Source of the DNA: Chlorobiota bacterium
GTDB taxonomy: Bacteria; Bacteroidota; Bacteroidia; Bacteroidales; JAADGE01
DNA: 43,980 nt
Direction of reading: 5' to 3'
Assembly: GCA_013153865.1 (NCBI GenBank)
Contig: JAADDR010000054.1
Location: 1 to 43,980 of the forward strand
The translations under genes and the position numbers were made by a program. Below are positions 25,370-34,814 of the stretch, one piece after another (the stretch's first letter is position 1; each line of letters begins with the position of its first letter). The notes under the pieces are model-generated. The model worked only from the letters and a program-made list of their open reading frames with translations. It made no database searches and was not told where the DNA came from.

Positions 25370-26767
25370 ATGGAATACAGAACAGAACACGACACGATGG
25401 GAGAAGTAAAAGTTCCCGCCGATAAATATTGGGGAGCCCAAACCCAACGCTCCAGAGAGAATTTTAAAATAGGCGAGCCCGCCTCAATGCCCAAAGAAAT
25501 AATTAATGCTTTCGGATATTTAAAAAAAGCCGCCGCTCAGGCAAATTTTGAGCTCGGAGTGCTTCCTGAAGAAAAGAAAAATTTAATAGAAAAAGTTTGC
25601 GACGAAATAATCGAAGGAAAATTAGACGACCAATTTCCGCTTGTAATATGGCAAACAGGTTCGGGAACTCAATCCAACATGAACGTAAACGAAGTTATAT
25701 CCAACAGAGCGCAAGTTTTGAACGGAGGTAAACTTACCGATAAAGAAAAATTTATACACCCCAACGACGACGTAAACAAATCGCAATCGTCCAACGATAC
25801 ATTTCCTACGGCTATGCACATTGCCGCATATAAAATGCTTATAGAAAAAACAATACCCGGAATAACAAAACTTCGGGATACTCTCGAAGATAAATCGGAA
25901 GCATTTAAAAAAATAGTAAAAAACGGCAGAACTCACTGGATGGATGCCACACCATTGACACTCGGACAAGAATTTTCCGGATACGTATCGCAACTCGACC
26001 ACGGTCTTAAAGCACTTAAAAATACAATGGAACATCTTACCGAGCTTGCTTTGGGAGGAACAGCGGTAGGAACAGGCATTAACACCCCGAAAGGATACGA
26101 CAAACTCGTGGCACAAAAAATAGCTCATCTTACCGGCTTGCCTTTCGTAACCGGAACGAATAAATTCGAAGGTTTGGCGGCGCACGATGCAATTGTGGAA
26201 TCTTCCGGAGCATTAAAACAACTTGCGGTAAGTTTAATGAAAATAGCAAACGACATTAGAGTTATGGCATCAGGTCCGAGAGGCGGAATAGGCGAATTGA
26301 TAATTCCGGCAAACGAACCCGGTTCGTCCATAATGCCGGGAAAAGTTAATCCTACGCAAGTAGAAGCTCTTACGATGGTATGCACGCAAGTTATAGGAAA
26401 CGATGCCGCAATTACCGTAGGCGGAATGCAAGGACATTTCGAGCTTAACGTATTTAAACCGGTTATGATTCATAACTTCTTGGAGTCGGCAAAACTTCTC
26501 GGCGATGCATGCGTATCGTTTAACGATAAACTTGCCGAAGGCATAGAACCTAATTACAAAGAAATTAAACATAAACTCGAAAATACGCTGATGCTCGTAA
26601 CGGCATTGAACACAAAAATAGGTTACGAAAAAGCGGCAAAAATAGCCAAAAAAGCTCATGCCGAAGGCATTACTCTAAGACAAGCGGCAATAGAACTCGG
26701 TTTTGTAACCGACGAGCAATTTACCGAATGGGTAGATCCGGCAAAAATGGTTGGTTCGTTAGAATAA
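25370..26767 (+). CDS. fumC: Fumarate hydratase class II
   Basis: This 465-aa enzyme interconverts fumarate and (S)-malate in the TCA cycle and acts as a homotetramer without an iron-sulfur cluster. The length is typical. The N-terminus [27 protein letters not shown] is characteristic, as are [20 protein letters not shown], the active-site region [20 protein letters not shown], and the superfamily signature [13 protein letters not shown] (about residues 318-330) with its catalytic Ser loop. It sits next to sucD, with which it shares a pathway, but a terminator and possible promoter between them suggest separate transcription. ATG start; TAA stop, followed by a hairpin terminator. Confidence 0.97.
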   Translation: MEYRTEHDTMGEVKVPADKYWGAQTQRSRENFKIGEPASMPKEIINAFGYLKKAAAQANFELGVLPEEKKNLIEKVCDEIIEGKLDDQFPLVIWQTGSGTQSNMNVNEVISNRAQVLNGGKLTDKEKFIHPNDDVNKSQSSNDTFPTAMHIAAYKMLIEKTIPGITKLRDTLEDKSEAFKKIVKNGRTHWMDATPLTLGQEFSGYVSQLDHGLKALKNTMEHLTELALGGTAVGTGINTPKGYDKLVAQKIAHLTGLPFVTGTNKFEGLAAHDAIVESSGALKQLAVSLMKIANDIRVMASGPRGGIGELIIPANEPGSSIMPGKVNPTQVEALTMVCTQVIGNDAAITVGGMQGHFELNVFKPVMIHNFLESAKLLGDACVSFNDKLAEGIEPNYKEIKHKLENTLMLVTALNTKIGYEKAAKIAKKAHAEGITLRQAAIELGFVTDEQFTEWVDPAKMVGSLE

Positions 26768-26793
26768 ATAAATTATGAAAATATATAAATGAT

Positions 26794-26821
26794 AAAACCG
26801 GGTTAATAATCCGGTTTTTTT
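26794..26821 (+). terminator. Rho-independent terminator after fumC
   Basis: AAAACCGG and CCGGTTTT form a stem around a nine-base loop, and the run of T continues after the stem. It lies 26 bases beyond the fumC stop. The A-run on the 5' side means it could also act on the convergent nhaA transcript. Confidence 0.8.
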
Positions 26822-26946
26822 ATTTACCGGAAAAGTCGGTTTTGTTTTCAAAACTTTTTTTGCCGAATATTGTAATACTATCTTCCGTATTGTTGAAATT
26901 TGAAAAGTTTTTCAATCGGCAGAATTAAGTTTTTTATATCTTTGAT

Positions 26947-28245
26947 TTATTTTTTGCTTGTAAAGCGTAAAATAAAATATCCGGAAAAACCGGCAATTAA
27001 AGACCCGATAATGATTCCGAGTTTTACCGAATTTATACTCGAAAAATCTCCGGGAAAAGCTAAATTATTAATAAACATCGACATCGTAAACCCTACACCG
27101 GCAACGGCGGCAATACCGATAATTTGTTTAAAATAAACACCCGAAGGCAGTTCAATGATTTTTAATTTTATCCCGAGATACGAAAATAATGCCACTCCGA
27201 TAAATTTTCCGACAAGTAAACTGAAAGCAATATTGAACATTAAAGAAAAATCAAATTCAGTATTGCCGCTTACGATAACACCTGCATTTGCAAATGCAAA
27301 AACGGGAAGAATAAAATAGGCAATCCAATTATGCAACTTATGCTCCAAATGCTGCAAAGGCGACCTCACGTTACAAGACAATGCATCCAGCTTATCAATT
27401 GTTTCCGCTTCTTCTTTCGTCAAAAGTATATTTTCATTATTTTTTTCTGATGATTTCAATATCGTATCCGCAATCATCTTTAAGCGTTTTGAAAAAGATT
27501 TTACATCGGTTTTTCGTCTTATCGGCACGGTAAAAGCTAAAAGAACTCCGGCAATGGTAGGATGAATACCGGATTTTAAGAATAAGAACCAAATAACAAT
27601 TGAAAAAATAATTCCGATTTCGCGCGAATATTTCTTTTTGTAAATCAGAGCCAAAACAATAATTAAAACGAGGGCATAAAGCAACAACATCCATTTAATA
27701 CCGGTACTGTAAAAAACCGCAATAACAATAACTGCCGCAATATCGTCAATAATTGCAAAAGCCGTTAAAAAAATTTTAAGACTCAAAGGAACGCGTTTCC
27801 CGAGAATAGCGAGAATTGCCAAAGCAAAAGCAATATCTGTTGCCATCGGTACTCCCCACCCTTTTACGGTTTCGGGATTTTGATTTAATGTTAAAAAAAA
27901 TATTACGGGAATAATCACTCCGCCCAGAGCGGCAATAAGCGGAAAAGCAGCTTTCTTTATCGTATTTATTTCTCCGATTAAAAGTTCTCGTTTCAGTTCC
28001 AAACCGATAAAGAAAAAGAATATCGCCATTAAACCGTCGTTTATCCATAAAATTAACGGCTTTCTGATTTCAAAATCCTTAAAGCTTATCCCGATTTTAT
28101 AATTTAATAAAGATTGATAGCTTGCAGCGAAGCCGGAATTTGCCCATATTAAGGCAACAATTGTTGCTCCGAAAAGCAAAATACCCGCAAAACTTTCAAG
28201 TTTTACGAATTTCTGAACAGGTGAAAGAAAGACGTTATCCGGCAT
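26947..28245 (-). CDS. nhaA: Na+/H+ antiporter NhaA
   Basis: NhaA exchanges cytoplasmic Na+ (or Li+) for external H+ across the inner membrane and supports pH and salt homeostasis. The 432-aa protein has about a dozen hydrophobic segments. Diagnostic motifs are FFFFIGLELKRELLIGE, GWGVPMATDIAFALAIL (Asp137, equivalent to the conserved TM4 Asp) and TAFAIIDDIAAVIVIA with the adjacent Asp167-Asp168 ion-binding pair. An insert near residues 255-285 (RLKMIADTILKSSEKNNENIL) makes it longer than the Escherichia coli protein. ATG start. It lies 108 bases downstream of the acyltransferase gene on the same strand and could be the last gene of that transcript or be transcribed separately. Confidence 0.95.
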   Translation of the reverse strand: MPDNVFLSPVQKFVKLESFAGILLFGATIVALIWANSGFAASYQSLLNYKIGISFKDFEIRKPLILWINDGLMAIFFFFIGLELKRELLIGEINTIKKAAFPLIAALGGVIIPVIFFLTLNQNPETVKGWGVPMATDIAFALAILAILGKRVPLSLKIFLTAFAIIDDIAAVIVIAVFYSTGIKWMLLLYALVLIIVLALIYKKKYSREIGIIFSIVIWFLFLKSGIHPTIAGVLLAFTVPIRRKTDVKSFSKRLKMIADTILKSSEKNNENILLTKEEAETIDKLDALSCNVRSPLQHLEHKLHNWIAYFILPVFAFANAGVIVSGNTEFDFSLMFNIAFSLLVGKFIGVALFSYLGIKLKIIELPSGVYFKQIIGIAAVAGVGFTMSMFINNLAFPGDFSSINSVKLGIIIGSLIAGFSGYFILRFTSKK

Positions 28246-28353
28246 CTTACATTTTTTTACAGATTAAAAAATACTCTATATTCATCATTCCGCCTCAGGC
28301 ATCTTATTTTAACGACTTTATCAGCCTTACGGCAGAATATTAAAAATCTTCGA

Positions 28354-29493
28354 TTATATTTTTATTTTATTGATAAGCGGATTGGCATATATTCCGTAAT
28401 ATATTTTTTCCAATAAATTTTGATTGCCTTTTAAAGACGATACGGTTTTCTCGCACAATAAAATCATTTTTGTTTCTTCGGCTTTTGTGTATTTACCTTC
28501 TTTCATAAATTTTTTTGAACCGGTAAGAATATCAAAAGCAATGTAATTGGGTTTTGTAAGTTTATAATTTTCGTAAATCTGCTCGTCGATACGCCTTGCA
28601 AGTTCGGCAAATTTTTCGTTTTTCTTTTTAATTTTACCTATACTCTGCAACTTACCGTTTACGGGTTTTCCGAAAACAATGTTTATTTCTCCTTTCATTC
28701 CGTAAAGTCCTCGTCCCATATCCGCCAAATCTTCTTCCGGAGTTTTAGTGTATTTTTCGCCCGATATTTTAGCGTAAGTTGCGGCAACTTTCGATTCTAT
28801 CGCCGGTTCGTTTTCGTAGGATATGCTTACGGGTATTATATTCAGTTCTCTAAAATCGTCAATAAAATTTCCGGTTCCGCTCATACCGAACATTTTTAAT
28901 ATTGCCGGGTCTGTTTTATCATTGCCGTCTTTTGTTCTGCCCTCGCGTTGTGCTATCCAAACGGAATTTTTTCTGTTTATAATAGTATCTCTGATGTAAG
29001 CCGACAGTTTGTGCGAGCCCTCAAACATAGCTTTACCTTTTAAATCTCTGCGAACTATAAAAGATTTGTTTAGTCTTATAAGAATCTCTATCCACCTATA
29101 TATAAGCAAGTTATTTCCTACACCCGATTCGCAGGTATCATATCCGTTTTGCAAAAACAAGTAGTTAATTAAAGCCGGGTCGGAAATAATATCTCTGTGA
29201 TTAGAAATGAACAAGTAAGGTTTATTTTTTTCAATATTTTCGAAGCCCTCAACCTTTAAAGAACTTACGGTAAGTTGTAATAATGCCGTTATATACTCCG
29301 AGATATATTTTTTTTGAAAATCGTAAACCGAATTAACGCGCGACAATTCTCTGCTCAGTCTCTCAATTCGCTCGTCGGGATATATTTTTTTCAGTATGTA
29401 TATAAATTCTTCGTCTTTTAAAAGTTCGAGTAATTTATGATGAACTTCGTTATCTCGATATGAGCGAATATCTTCAAAATTGAATTTTTGCAT
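28354..29493 (-). CDS. PlsC-like glycerolipid acyltransferase
   Basis: This 379-aa protein resembles glycerol-phosphate or lysophosphatidate acyltransferases, which move an acyl chain to a glycerol backbone at the inner membrane. It has LFISNHRDIISDPALINYL, in the place of the NHxxxxD catalytic motif, a second motif FIVRRDLKGKAMFEGSHKL, and WIAQREGRTKDGN, corresponding to the FPEGTRS-type substrate site. The His-to-Asp spacing is one residue longer than the classic HX4D (HRDIISD); which Asp acts is unclear. There is a ~80-aa N-terminal extension and a C-terminal helical part. The ATG lies 10 bases after the NifX-like gene, so they are probably in one operon. Confidence 0.75.
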   Translation of the reverse strand: MQKFNFEDIRSYRDNEVHHKLLELLKDEEFIYILKKIYPDERIERLSRELSRVNSVYDFQKKYISEYITALLQLTVSSLKVEGFENIEKNKPYLFISNHRDIISDPALINYLFLQNGYDTCESGVGNNLLIYRWIEILIRLNKSFIVRRDLKGKAMFEGSHKLSAYIRDTIINRKNSVWIAQREGRTKDGNDKTDPAILKMFGMSGTGNFIDDFRELNIIPVSISYENEPAIESKVAATYAKISGEKYTKTPEEDLADMGRGLYGMKGEINIVFGKPVNGKLQSIGKIKKKNEKFAELARRIDEQIYENYKLTKPNYIAFDILTGSKKFMKEGKYTKAEETKMILLCEKTVSSLKGNQNLLEKIYYGIYANPLINKIKI

Positions 29494-29503
29494 GGTTAAA
29501 ATA

Positions 29504-29869
29504 TTAATGTTCGCAGTTATGGTCGTGATTATGGTCGTGGTTGCAAAGATTTGCGGTTGTTTTTAAAGTTCCGGCAATAAATTTCCGTATAATTTCAGCA
29601 GGATTATCAGCCGGGGCTCCGGTAAAAACATTAATATTACGATTGTTCAGAATATCTACGGCTTTAGGTCCTATTCCTCCGGTAATTAAGTCGGTAACTT
29701 CGTTTTCGGCAAGCCAGTTCGGAATTACTCCGAATTCGTGAGGCGGAGGCATCTCCATTTGTTCTTTAATTATTTTTCCGTCTTCTACATAATAAAAGTA
29801 AAAATACGGTGCATGACCGAAATGAGCGGAAAGTATTCCTTCCGATACGGGTATTGCTATTTTCTTCAT
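29504..29869 (-). CDS. NifX/NifB-like iron-molybdenum cofactor-binding domain protein with His-rich tail
   Basis: This 121-aa protein is a stand-alone domain of the dinitrogenase FeMo-cofactor superfamily (NifX, NifY and the NifB C-terminus). Conserved parts are KKIAIPVSEGILSAHFGHAPYFYFY at the start and ITGGIGPKAVDILNNRNINVFTGA in the middle. Members bind metal clusters or their precursors; in non-fixing bacteria the role is unknown. The C-terminus ends CNHDHNHDHNCEH, an evident metal-binding tail. No nitrogenase genes are visible nearby. It sits between mqnA (72-base gap) and the acyltransferase gene (10-base gap) in the same direction. Confidence 0.85.
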   Translation of the reverse strand: MKKIAIPVSEGILSAHFGHAPYFYFYYVEDGKIIKEQMEMPPPHEFGVIPNWLAENEVTDLITGGIGPKAVDILNNRNINVFTGAPADNPAEIIRKFIAGTLKTTANLCNHDHNHDHNCEH

Positions 29870-29941
29870 TTTACGGAGTTTTGTATTTTTTTATATCGAA
29901 CGGTATGTATATTTTCTACATCGCCCGGTTATTAATTGTGT

Positions 29942-30700
29942 TTATAATTCTTTAATTAGTTTAAGAAACAGTTGCATTCCTTTTCGTTTTTCCGAATCTA
30001 AATAATAACTTATATTTTCGGTAAGATATTTTTTAATGTTTATTTCTCCGGAATTGTTTTTTTTATTGTAATTACCGGTAATTTTATCAATATTTTCAAG
30101 TCCGTTTTTAAGAGCATCGTTAAATTGTTTGATAAATTCGTCGTCAAGTTCTATATTCGACACCCATGCCGCAAAAACGAAAGGGTATGAAGAATATTTC
30201 ATCCAGATTTCGGACAAATCGTAAACAAATTCGAACTTGTTTTTGTATTTAAAAGCTCTGTCGCCTATGATTAAAGCAGCTGTTTTTCCGCCAATATCAT
30301 TTTCGTATCCTTCTTTTGCGTATATAAAATCCGGATTTTTTTTAAAATAATTTTTAATCAAAATTTTTGTAAGATTTACCGATGTTCTGGACTGATAATC
30401 CAACAATACGGTATTTATTTCGGATACCGGTCGTTCGCCGAGCAGTAAGACCGTACCTACTTTTCCGTTTGCACCTATGCAATAGTCCGATATTATGCGA
30501 GGTTTTTTCAGTTTTGATATTTCCGCAACCGGAATTAATCCTAAATCAACTTTACCGGTAATGAGTTTATCGGCGCATATTGCCGGGATGTCTTTAGAGA
30601 GTTCTATCCGCCGCATCAGATTATTGTTTTTTTCGATGCCGTAAATAAACGGCAATGTATTAAGATATGAGACGGCTGATATTTTTATTTTTTTGTGCAA
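29942..30700 (-). CDS. mqnA: Chorismate dehydratase of the futalosine menaquinone pathway
   Basis: MqnA removes water from chorismate to give 3-enolpyruvyl-benzoate, the first step of the futalosine route to menaquinone. The 252-aa protein has the family's periplasmic-binding-protein-like fold. The N-terminus ISAVSYLNTLPFIYGIE is diagnostic, followed by DIPAICADKLITGKVDLGLIPVAEI, GKVGTVLLLGERPVSEI and DLSEIWMKYSSYPFVFAAWVS. It has no signal peptide, so it is cytoplasmic. The ATG lies 21 bases after the EI24-family gene. No other mqn genes are in the window. Its presence suggests menaquinone-based respiration. Confidence 0.92.
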   Translation of the reverse strand: MHKKIKISAVSYLNTLPFIYGIEKNNNLMRRIELSKDIPAICADKLITGKVDLGLIPVAEISKLKKPRIISDYCIGANGKVGTVLLLGERPVSEINTVLLDYQSRTSVNLTKILIKNYFKKNPDFIYAKEGYENDIGGKTAALIIGDRAFKYKNKFEFVYDLSEIWMKYSSYPFVFAAWVSNIELDDEFIKQFNDALKNGLENIDKITGNYNKKNNSGEINIKKYLTENISYYLDSEKRKGMQLFLKLIKEL

Positions 30701-30721
30701 GTTATATAAGTTTTATCTTTA

Positions 30722-31537
30722 TTAAGATGTCAGATATTTATTTTTTTCCGGATTTTCGGTTTTGTTAATTTCGACCATGGAGACCGTTCCGGCAATAACC
30801 GATACAACTGCCGCAAAAGCCGATAAAGCCACTCCGATATACGGAATGAGCAAAACAATTGCAAATAAAGTTCCGTTTATAACGGCAAGCCATTTGTGAG
30901 CACGCATAAATGTTATGCTTTCTTTTATGCTTCGCCTGTATCTTTCGTTTGAATAATCCATATACGAAAATCCGTAGAAATATGCACTTACGAGAAACAT
31001 GAATATTACGGTAAGCCAGCTTAGGGGAGGAAATATTAATCCGGTAACGAATACGGCAAACATTATAATTGCTTCTAACAAAAGATTTCGCAAAGCAATA
31101 CCCGCACCTCTGAGTATGTCTTTAAAGAAGCGTGCAGGTTCGAAAGGGTAATCGAGTGACTGCCCCGTGAGGACTTTTTCGGTTTTTTGAGATATTACCG
31201 AGAATAAAGGAGAAAGTAATATTATTACGATATATGCTCCGAGATATACAAATCCGGCAAAAAACAAAACGTAAATAATTACCGTAATAACTCCGGAGAG
31301 AGCATCTTTTAAATATTCGGCACCCCAAAAGTTCGCATCATTCAGCATAATCCAATCCGAAAAAGATTGTCTTGCTTGTGCCGCCAAATCGGCAATTTGG
31401 TTTATTCCGAGCCAAAATATCAAGACATTAAGCAATAAAGGAAAAATCATGTATTTTATAAATCCTTTGGAAAGGAGCAGTTCTATTGCTTTAAAATGAG
31501 CTTTAACGCCTAATGATATTTGTTTTGCGAAAGTCAT
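30722..31537 (-). CDS. EI24/CysZ-like integral membrane protein
   Basis: This 271-aa protein has about four to six hydrophobic segments, including IKYMIFPLLLNVLIFWLGI, VITVIIYVLFFAGFVYLGAYIVIILL, LLLEAIIMFAVFVTGLIFPPLSWLTVIFMFLVSAYFYGF and WLAVINGTLFAIVLLIPYIGVALSAFAAVVSVIAGT. The N-terminus with KAHFKAIELLLSKGFIKYMIFPLLLN, and YFYGFSYMDYSNER in the loop, are typical of the EI24 domain family that includes the sulfate permease CysZ. The substrate here is unknown, and no sulfur-assimilation genes are close. ATG start 6 bases after the lon stop, so it is very likely co-transcribed with lon. Confidence 0.82.
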   Translation of the reverse strand: MTFAKQISLGVKAHFKAIELLLSKGFIKYMIFPLLLNVLIFWLGINQIADLAAQARQSFSDWIMLNDANFWGAEYLKDALSGVITVIIYVLFFAGFVYLGAYIVIILLSPLFSVISQKTEKVLTGQSLDYPFEPARFFKDILRGAGIALRNLLLEAIIMFAVFVTGLIFPPLSWLTVIFMFLVSAYFYGFSYMDYSNERYRRSIKESITFMRAHKWLAVINGTLFAIVLLIPYIGVALSAFAAVVSVIAGTVSMVEINKTENPEKNKYLTS

Positions 31538-31543
31538 TAAAAA

Positions 31544-33991
31544 TTATTGTTTTAATTTGAATTTAAGGGGGTTTTTAACTTTTTGCTTAAGTAATGCCGC
31601 TTGTAATACTTCGGAAACGGTTTTTACGAAAGTGAATTTAAGTCCTTTTATGTATAAATCGTTAATTTCGTCTATATCTTTTTTATTGTCTTCCGAGAGC
31701 ACTATTTCTTTTATTCCGGCACGTTTTGCCGCAAGTATTTTTTCTTTGATACCTCCTACCGGCAGCACTTTTCCTCTCAGGGTCATTTCGCCGGTCATTG
31801 CAAGTCTGTTTTTTACTTTTCGTTGCGTAAATATCGAAGCCATTGAGGTAACCATTGTAATTCCGGCCGACGGTCCGTCTTTCGGTATTGCTCCTTCCGG
31901 GACATGAATGTGGATATTGTATTTTTCGAATATGTCTTCGTTAATTTTTAAATCTTGTGCATGAGCTTTAATATATTCGTATGCTATAAGTGCGGATTCT
32001 TTCATAACTTGTCCGAGGTTGCCCGTTATGTTAAGTTTTCCGCTTCCTTTGCTTACGCTTGATTCTATGAACAGGATTTTGCCGCCTGCTTGGGTCCAAG
32101 CTAATCCGGTAACTACTCCGGCAAATTCGTTTCCTTCGTATTTGCCTTTAATGTATTTAGGCACGCCGAGGTATTTTTCGACTTTTTCGGGTGTAATGAT
32201 TTTGTCGTAAGGTTCTTCGGCAGCTATTGATTTTGCGACTTTGCGTATAAGTTCGGCAATTTTCTTTTCTAAGTTTCTGACTCCCGATTCTACCGTATAA
32301 TCGGTAATTATTTTTTCTATTGCTTCTTTGGTAAATTTAAGTTGAGAAGGTTTAAGACCGTGTTCTTTAAGTTGACGCGGTATTAAATGTCTTTTTGATA
32401 TTTCTGTTTTTTCTTCTGTTATGTATCCCGAAACTTCTATGAGTTCCATACGGTCGCGCAATGCGGGTTTTATTGTGTTAAGTGAGTTTGCCGTGGCAAT
32501 GAACAGGATTTTCGATAAGTCGAACTCCAGTTCCAGATAGTTATCGTAAAAAGTATTGTTTTGTTCGGGGTCGAGAACTTCGAGTAAAGCCGACGAAGGG
32601 TCTCCTCTGAAATCGTTTCCGATTTTATCTATTTCGTCGAGTATGAATACCGGATTTGATGATTTTACTTTTTTAAGGTTTTGTATAATTCTTCCGGGCA
32701 TTGCTCCTATATATGTTTTACGATGTCCTCTTATTTCCGATTCGTCGTGTAATCCTCCGAGTGACATTCTGGCATATTTTCTTTCCAAAGCCCGAGCTAC
32801 TGATTTGCCGAGCGAAGTTTTGCCTACTCCGGGAGGTCCGTAAAGGCATAGTATGGGAGCTTTTAAATCGCCTTTGAGTTTTAAAACCGCAAGATGTTCG
32901 AGGATACGGTCTTTAACGTTATCGAGTCCGTAATGATCTTCGTTAAGGATTTTTTCCGCTCTTTTTAAGTCGAAATTATCCGGAGTGTATTCGTTCCAAG
33001 GTAAATCTACAAGTGTTTGTGCATAAGCAATTTGATATGAATAATCCGGCGACATCGGGTTAATTTGTTTAAGCCGGTTAATTTGTTTTCGGAATGCTTC
33101 TTTTACCTCGTCGTTCCATTTTTTATTTTTTGCTTTTTTTTCGAGTTCTTCAATTTCGAGTTTAGGAGATTCAAGCCCTAATTCGTCTTGTATGGCTTTC
33201 ATTTGCTGGTGCAGAAAGTATTCTTTCTGCTGTTGTGTCATCTCCGATTTTGCTTTGTTTTGTATGTTGTCTTTGAGTTCCAGTTTTTGAACTTCTTCGG
33301 AAAGGTGTTTGATAAGTAAAGTTGCTCTTTTTGATAAGTTGCGTTGTTCCAGCAGTTCTTGTTTATATTTTGTTTCTATATCGGTGTTTGAAGAAACAAA
33401 GTTTATGAGGAACTCCGGAGAGTCTATGTTTTTAACGGCGAAAGCTGCTTCTTTGGGTATAATTGACGACAGATGTATTATTCTTACCGACAGTTCTTTA
33501 ACGGAATAAATTTGGGCTTCGAATTCGGCTTTGTTTTTTGGTTTGTTTATTGTTTTTCTTATTTTGTATTTTACTTTCAGGTTTGGTTTTTCAGTAATTT
33601 GTTCCGTTATTTCAAAAGTTGTTATTCCTTGCAGCACGGCTGTTTTTTCGCCGTCGGGCATATCGAATAATTTAATTACGCGCGCCAAAGTTCCTATTTG
33701 ATATACATCGTCGAATCCGGGGTCTTCGGTTTTTTCGTCTTTTTGGCTTACGATTCCTATAAGCATCGCTTTTTTGTGTGCTTCTTTAACGAGTTTAAGC
33801 GATTTTTTTCTTCCTACCGATATGGGTATTACGATTTGCGGAAATAAAACGGTGTTTCTGAGTGTAAGAAGTTGTAATTCTTCGGGTAAGTCAAAATCGT
33901 CAACGGAAATGTTTTCCATACCCGCCGCAAGCGGTATCATTTCGGCATTTGCCGATTCGTCTTTATTTCCGAAAATAATATCTTTAAACAT
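31544..33991 (-). CDS. lon: ATP-dependent Lon protease
   Basis: Lon is a cytoplasmic AAA+ serine protease that degrades misfolded and regulatory proteins. The 815-aa protein has the full family order: an N-terminal substrate-binding LON domain (LPLLTLRNTVLFP-like start, residues ~40-240), a coiled-coil stretch, and an AAA+ module with Walker A GPPGVGKTSLGKS (about residue 383) and Walker B FILDEIDKIG. A protease domain follows, with the catalytic Ser in PKDGPSAGITM (about 705) and the Lys in the GGIKEKILAAKRAGI region. A weak AAAGGA-like sequence precedes the ATG. It heads a compact series with the EI24, mqnA, NifX-like and acyltransferase genes. Confidence 0.97.
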   Translation of the reverse strand: MFKDIIFGNKDESANAEMIPLAAGMENISVDDFDLPEELQLLTLRNTVLFPQIVIPISVGRKKSLKLVKEAHKKAMLIGIVSQKDEKTEDPGFDDVYQIGTLARVIKLFDMPDGEKTAVLQGITTFEITEQITEKPNLKVKYKIRKTINKPKNKAEFEAQIYSVKELSVRIIHLSSIIPKEAAFAVKNIDSPEFLINFVSSNTDIETKYKQELLEQRNLSKRATLLIKHLSEEVQKLELKDNIQNKAKSEMTQQQKEYFLHQQMKAIQDELGLESPKLEIEELEKKAKNKKWNDEVKEAFRKQINRLKQINPMSPDYSYQIAYAQTLVDLPWNEYTPDNFDLKRAEKILNEDHYGLDNVKDRILEHLAVLKLKGDLKAPILCLYGPPGVGKTSLGKSVARALERKYARMSLGGLHDESEIRGHRKTYIGAMPGRIIQNLKKVKSSNPVFILDEIDKIGNDFRGDPSSALLEVLDPEQNNTFYDNYLELEFDLSKILFIATANSLNTIKPALRDRMELIEVSGYITEEKTEISKRHLIPRQLKEHGLKPSQLKFTKEAIEKIITDYTVESGVRNLEKKIAELIRKVAKSIAAEEPYDKIITPEKVEKYLGVPKYIKGKYEGNEFAGVVTGLAWTQAGGKILFIESSVSKGSGKLNITGNLGQVMKESALIAYEYIKAHAQDLKINEDIFEKYNIHIHVPEGAIPKDGPSAGITMVTSMASIFTQRKVKNRLAMTGEMTLRGKVLPVGGIKEKILAAKRAGIKEIVLSEDNKKDIDEINDLYIKGLKFTFVKTVSEVLQAALLKQKVKNPLKFKLKQ

Positions 33992-34084
33992 AGGTCTTTT
34001 CCTTTATTTTTTTTCAGAATATTTTTTCAAGTGTTATGCCAAAGGGAAAAACAGGAAATTCCGGCAGAATAAGTGTTAAAAGTT

Positions 34085-34750
34085 TTAAGTATTTTTCAGT
34101 TTTGCAACAGTTGAAACGCTTCCTTTAACTTTGTCTCCGATGTTTACTTTTATTTCCGAGTCAAGCGGTAAAAATATATCTACTCTGGAGCCGAATTTGA
34201 TAAATCCGCATTCTTCGGATTGTTCGACTTTTTTGCCTTCTTCGGCATATGAGACGATTCTTCTTGCAACAATTCCGGCTATTTGCCTGTATAGTATTTC
34301 GGTTCCTCCGGGGGTTTGTATTACAACCGTAGTGCGTTCGTTTTCTTCGGATGATTTAGGGTTTCTGGCGAGTAAATATTTTCCTTCGGCGTATTTGAAA
34401 TATTTTATTATTCCGCTTACGGGATAGTAGTTTATGTGCACATTCCAAACCGACATAAATATCGAGACTTGAATACGTTTGTCTTTAAAGTATTCGTTTT
34501 CGGTTGTTTCTTCAATAACTACTATTGTTCCGTCTGCCGGAGCAATAATTTCGCCGGGTGCTTTTACTGTTTGTCTGTCGGGTTTTCTGAAAAATGCCGT
34601 AATAACGTAAAAAGCAAAACCGGATGCTGCCGCAGTAATAATTTTTATCATTTTGCAATTACCCGCTAAAGTAAAAACGGCAATATTTAAAGCTGCCAAT
34701 ATTACTGCAGCGATAATAATTGTTTTTGTTCCTTCTCGGTGTATGGTCAT
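34085..34750 (-). CDS. psd: Phosphatidylserine decarboxylase family protein
   Basis: Psd converts phosphatidylserine to phosphatidylethanolamine at the inner membrane. I choose the ATG at 34748-34750 (MTIHREGTKT), which gives 221 aa; the TTG at 34825 lies inside the cdsA gene. One or two N-terminal hydrophobic stretches (IIIAAVILAALNIAVFTLA and ITAAASGFAFYVITAFF) anchor it. Family marks are MSVWNVHINYYPVSG, GKYLLARNPKSSEENER and the C-terminal FIKFGSRVDIF, whose Gly-Ser is the self-cleavage site that makes the pyruvoyl group. The short form fits the PSD-A type found in Bacteroidota. It follows cdsA, which makes the CDP-diacylglycerol needed upstream in the same pathway. Confidence 0.9.
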   Translation of the reverse strand: MTIHREGTKTIIIAAVILAALNIAVFTLAGNCKMIKIITAAASGFAFYVITAFFRKPDRQTVKAPGEIIAPADGTIVVIEETTENEYFKDKRIQVSIFMSVWNVHINYYPVSGIIKYFKYAEGKYLLARNPKSSEENERTTVVIQTPGGTEILYRQIAGIVARRIVSYAEEGKKVEQSEECGFIKFGSRVDIFLPLDSEIKVNIGDKVKGSVSTVAKLKNT

Positions 34751-34814
34751 AATGTTTGTTTTTAACTTCGGGGTAAAGTTACAAATTTTAAGGTAATAAA
34801 CATAATTGCTTCGG

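Noticed and set aside
28246-28353. Terminator between the acyltransferase and nhaA genes
   Set aside because: Only a three-base-pair GCC/GGC stem is present and no T-run follows.
30741-31328. Small ORF 31122-31328 (-) inside the EI24 gene
   Set aside because: It is in another frame of a well-supported membrane protein gene and has no own start signal or homologous motif.
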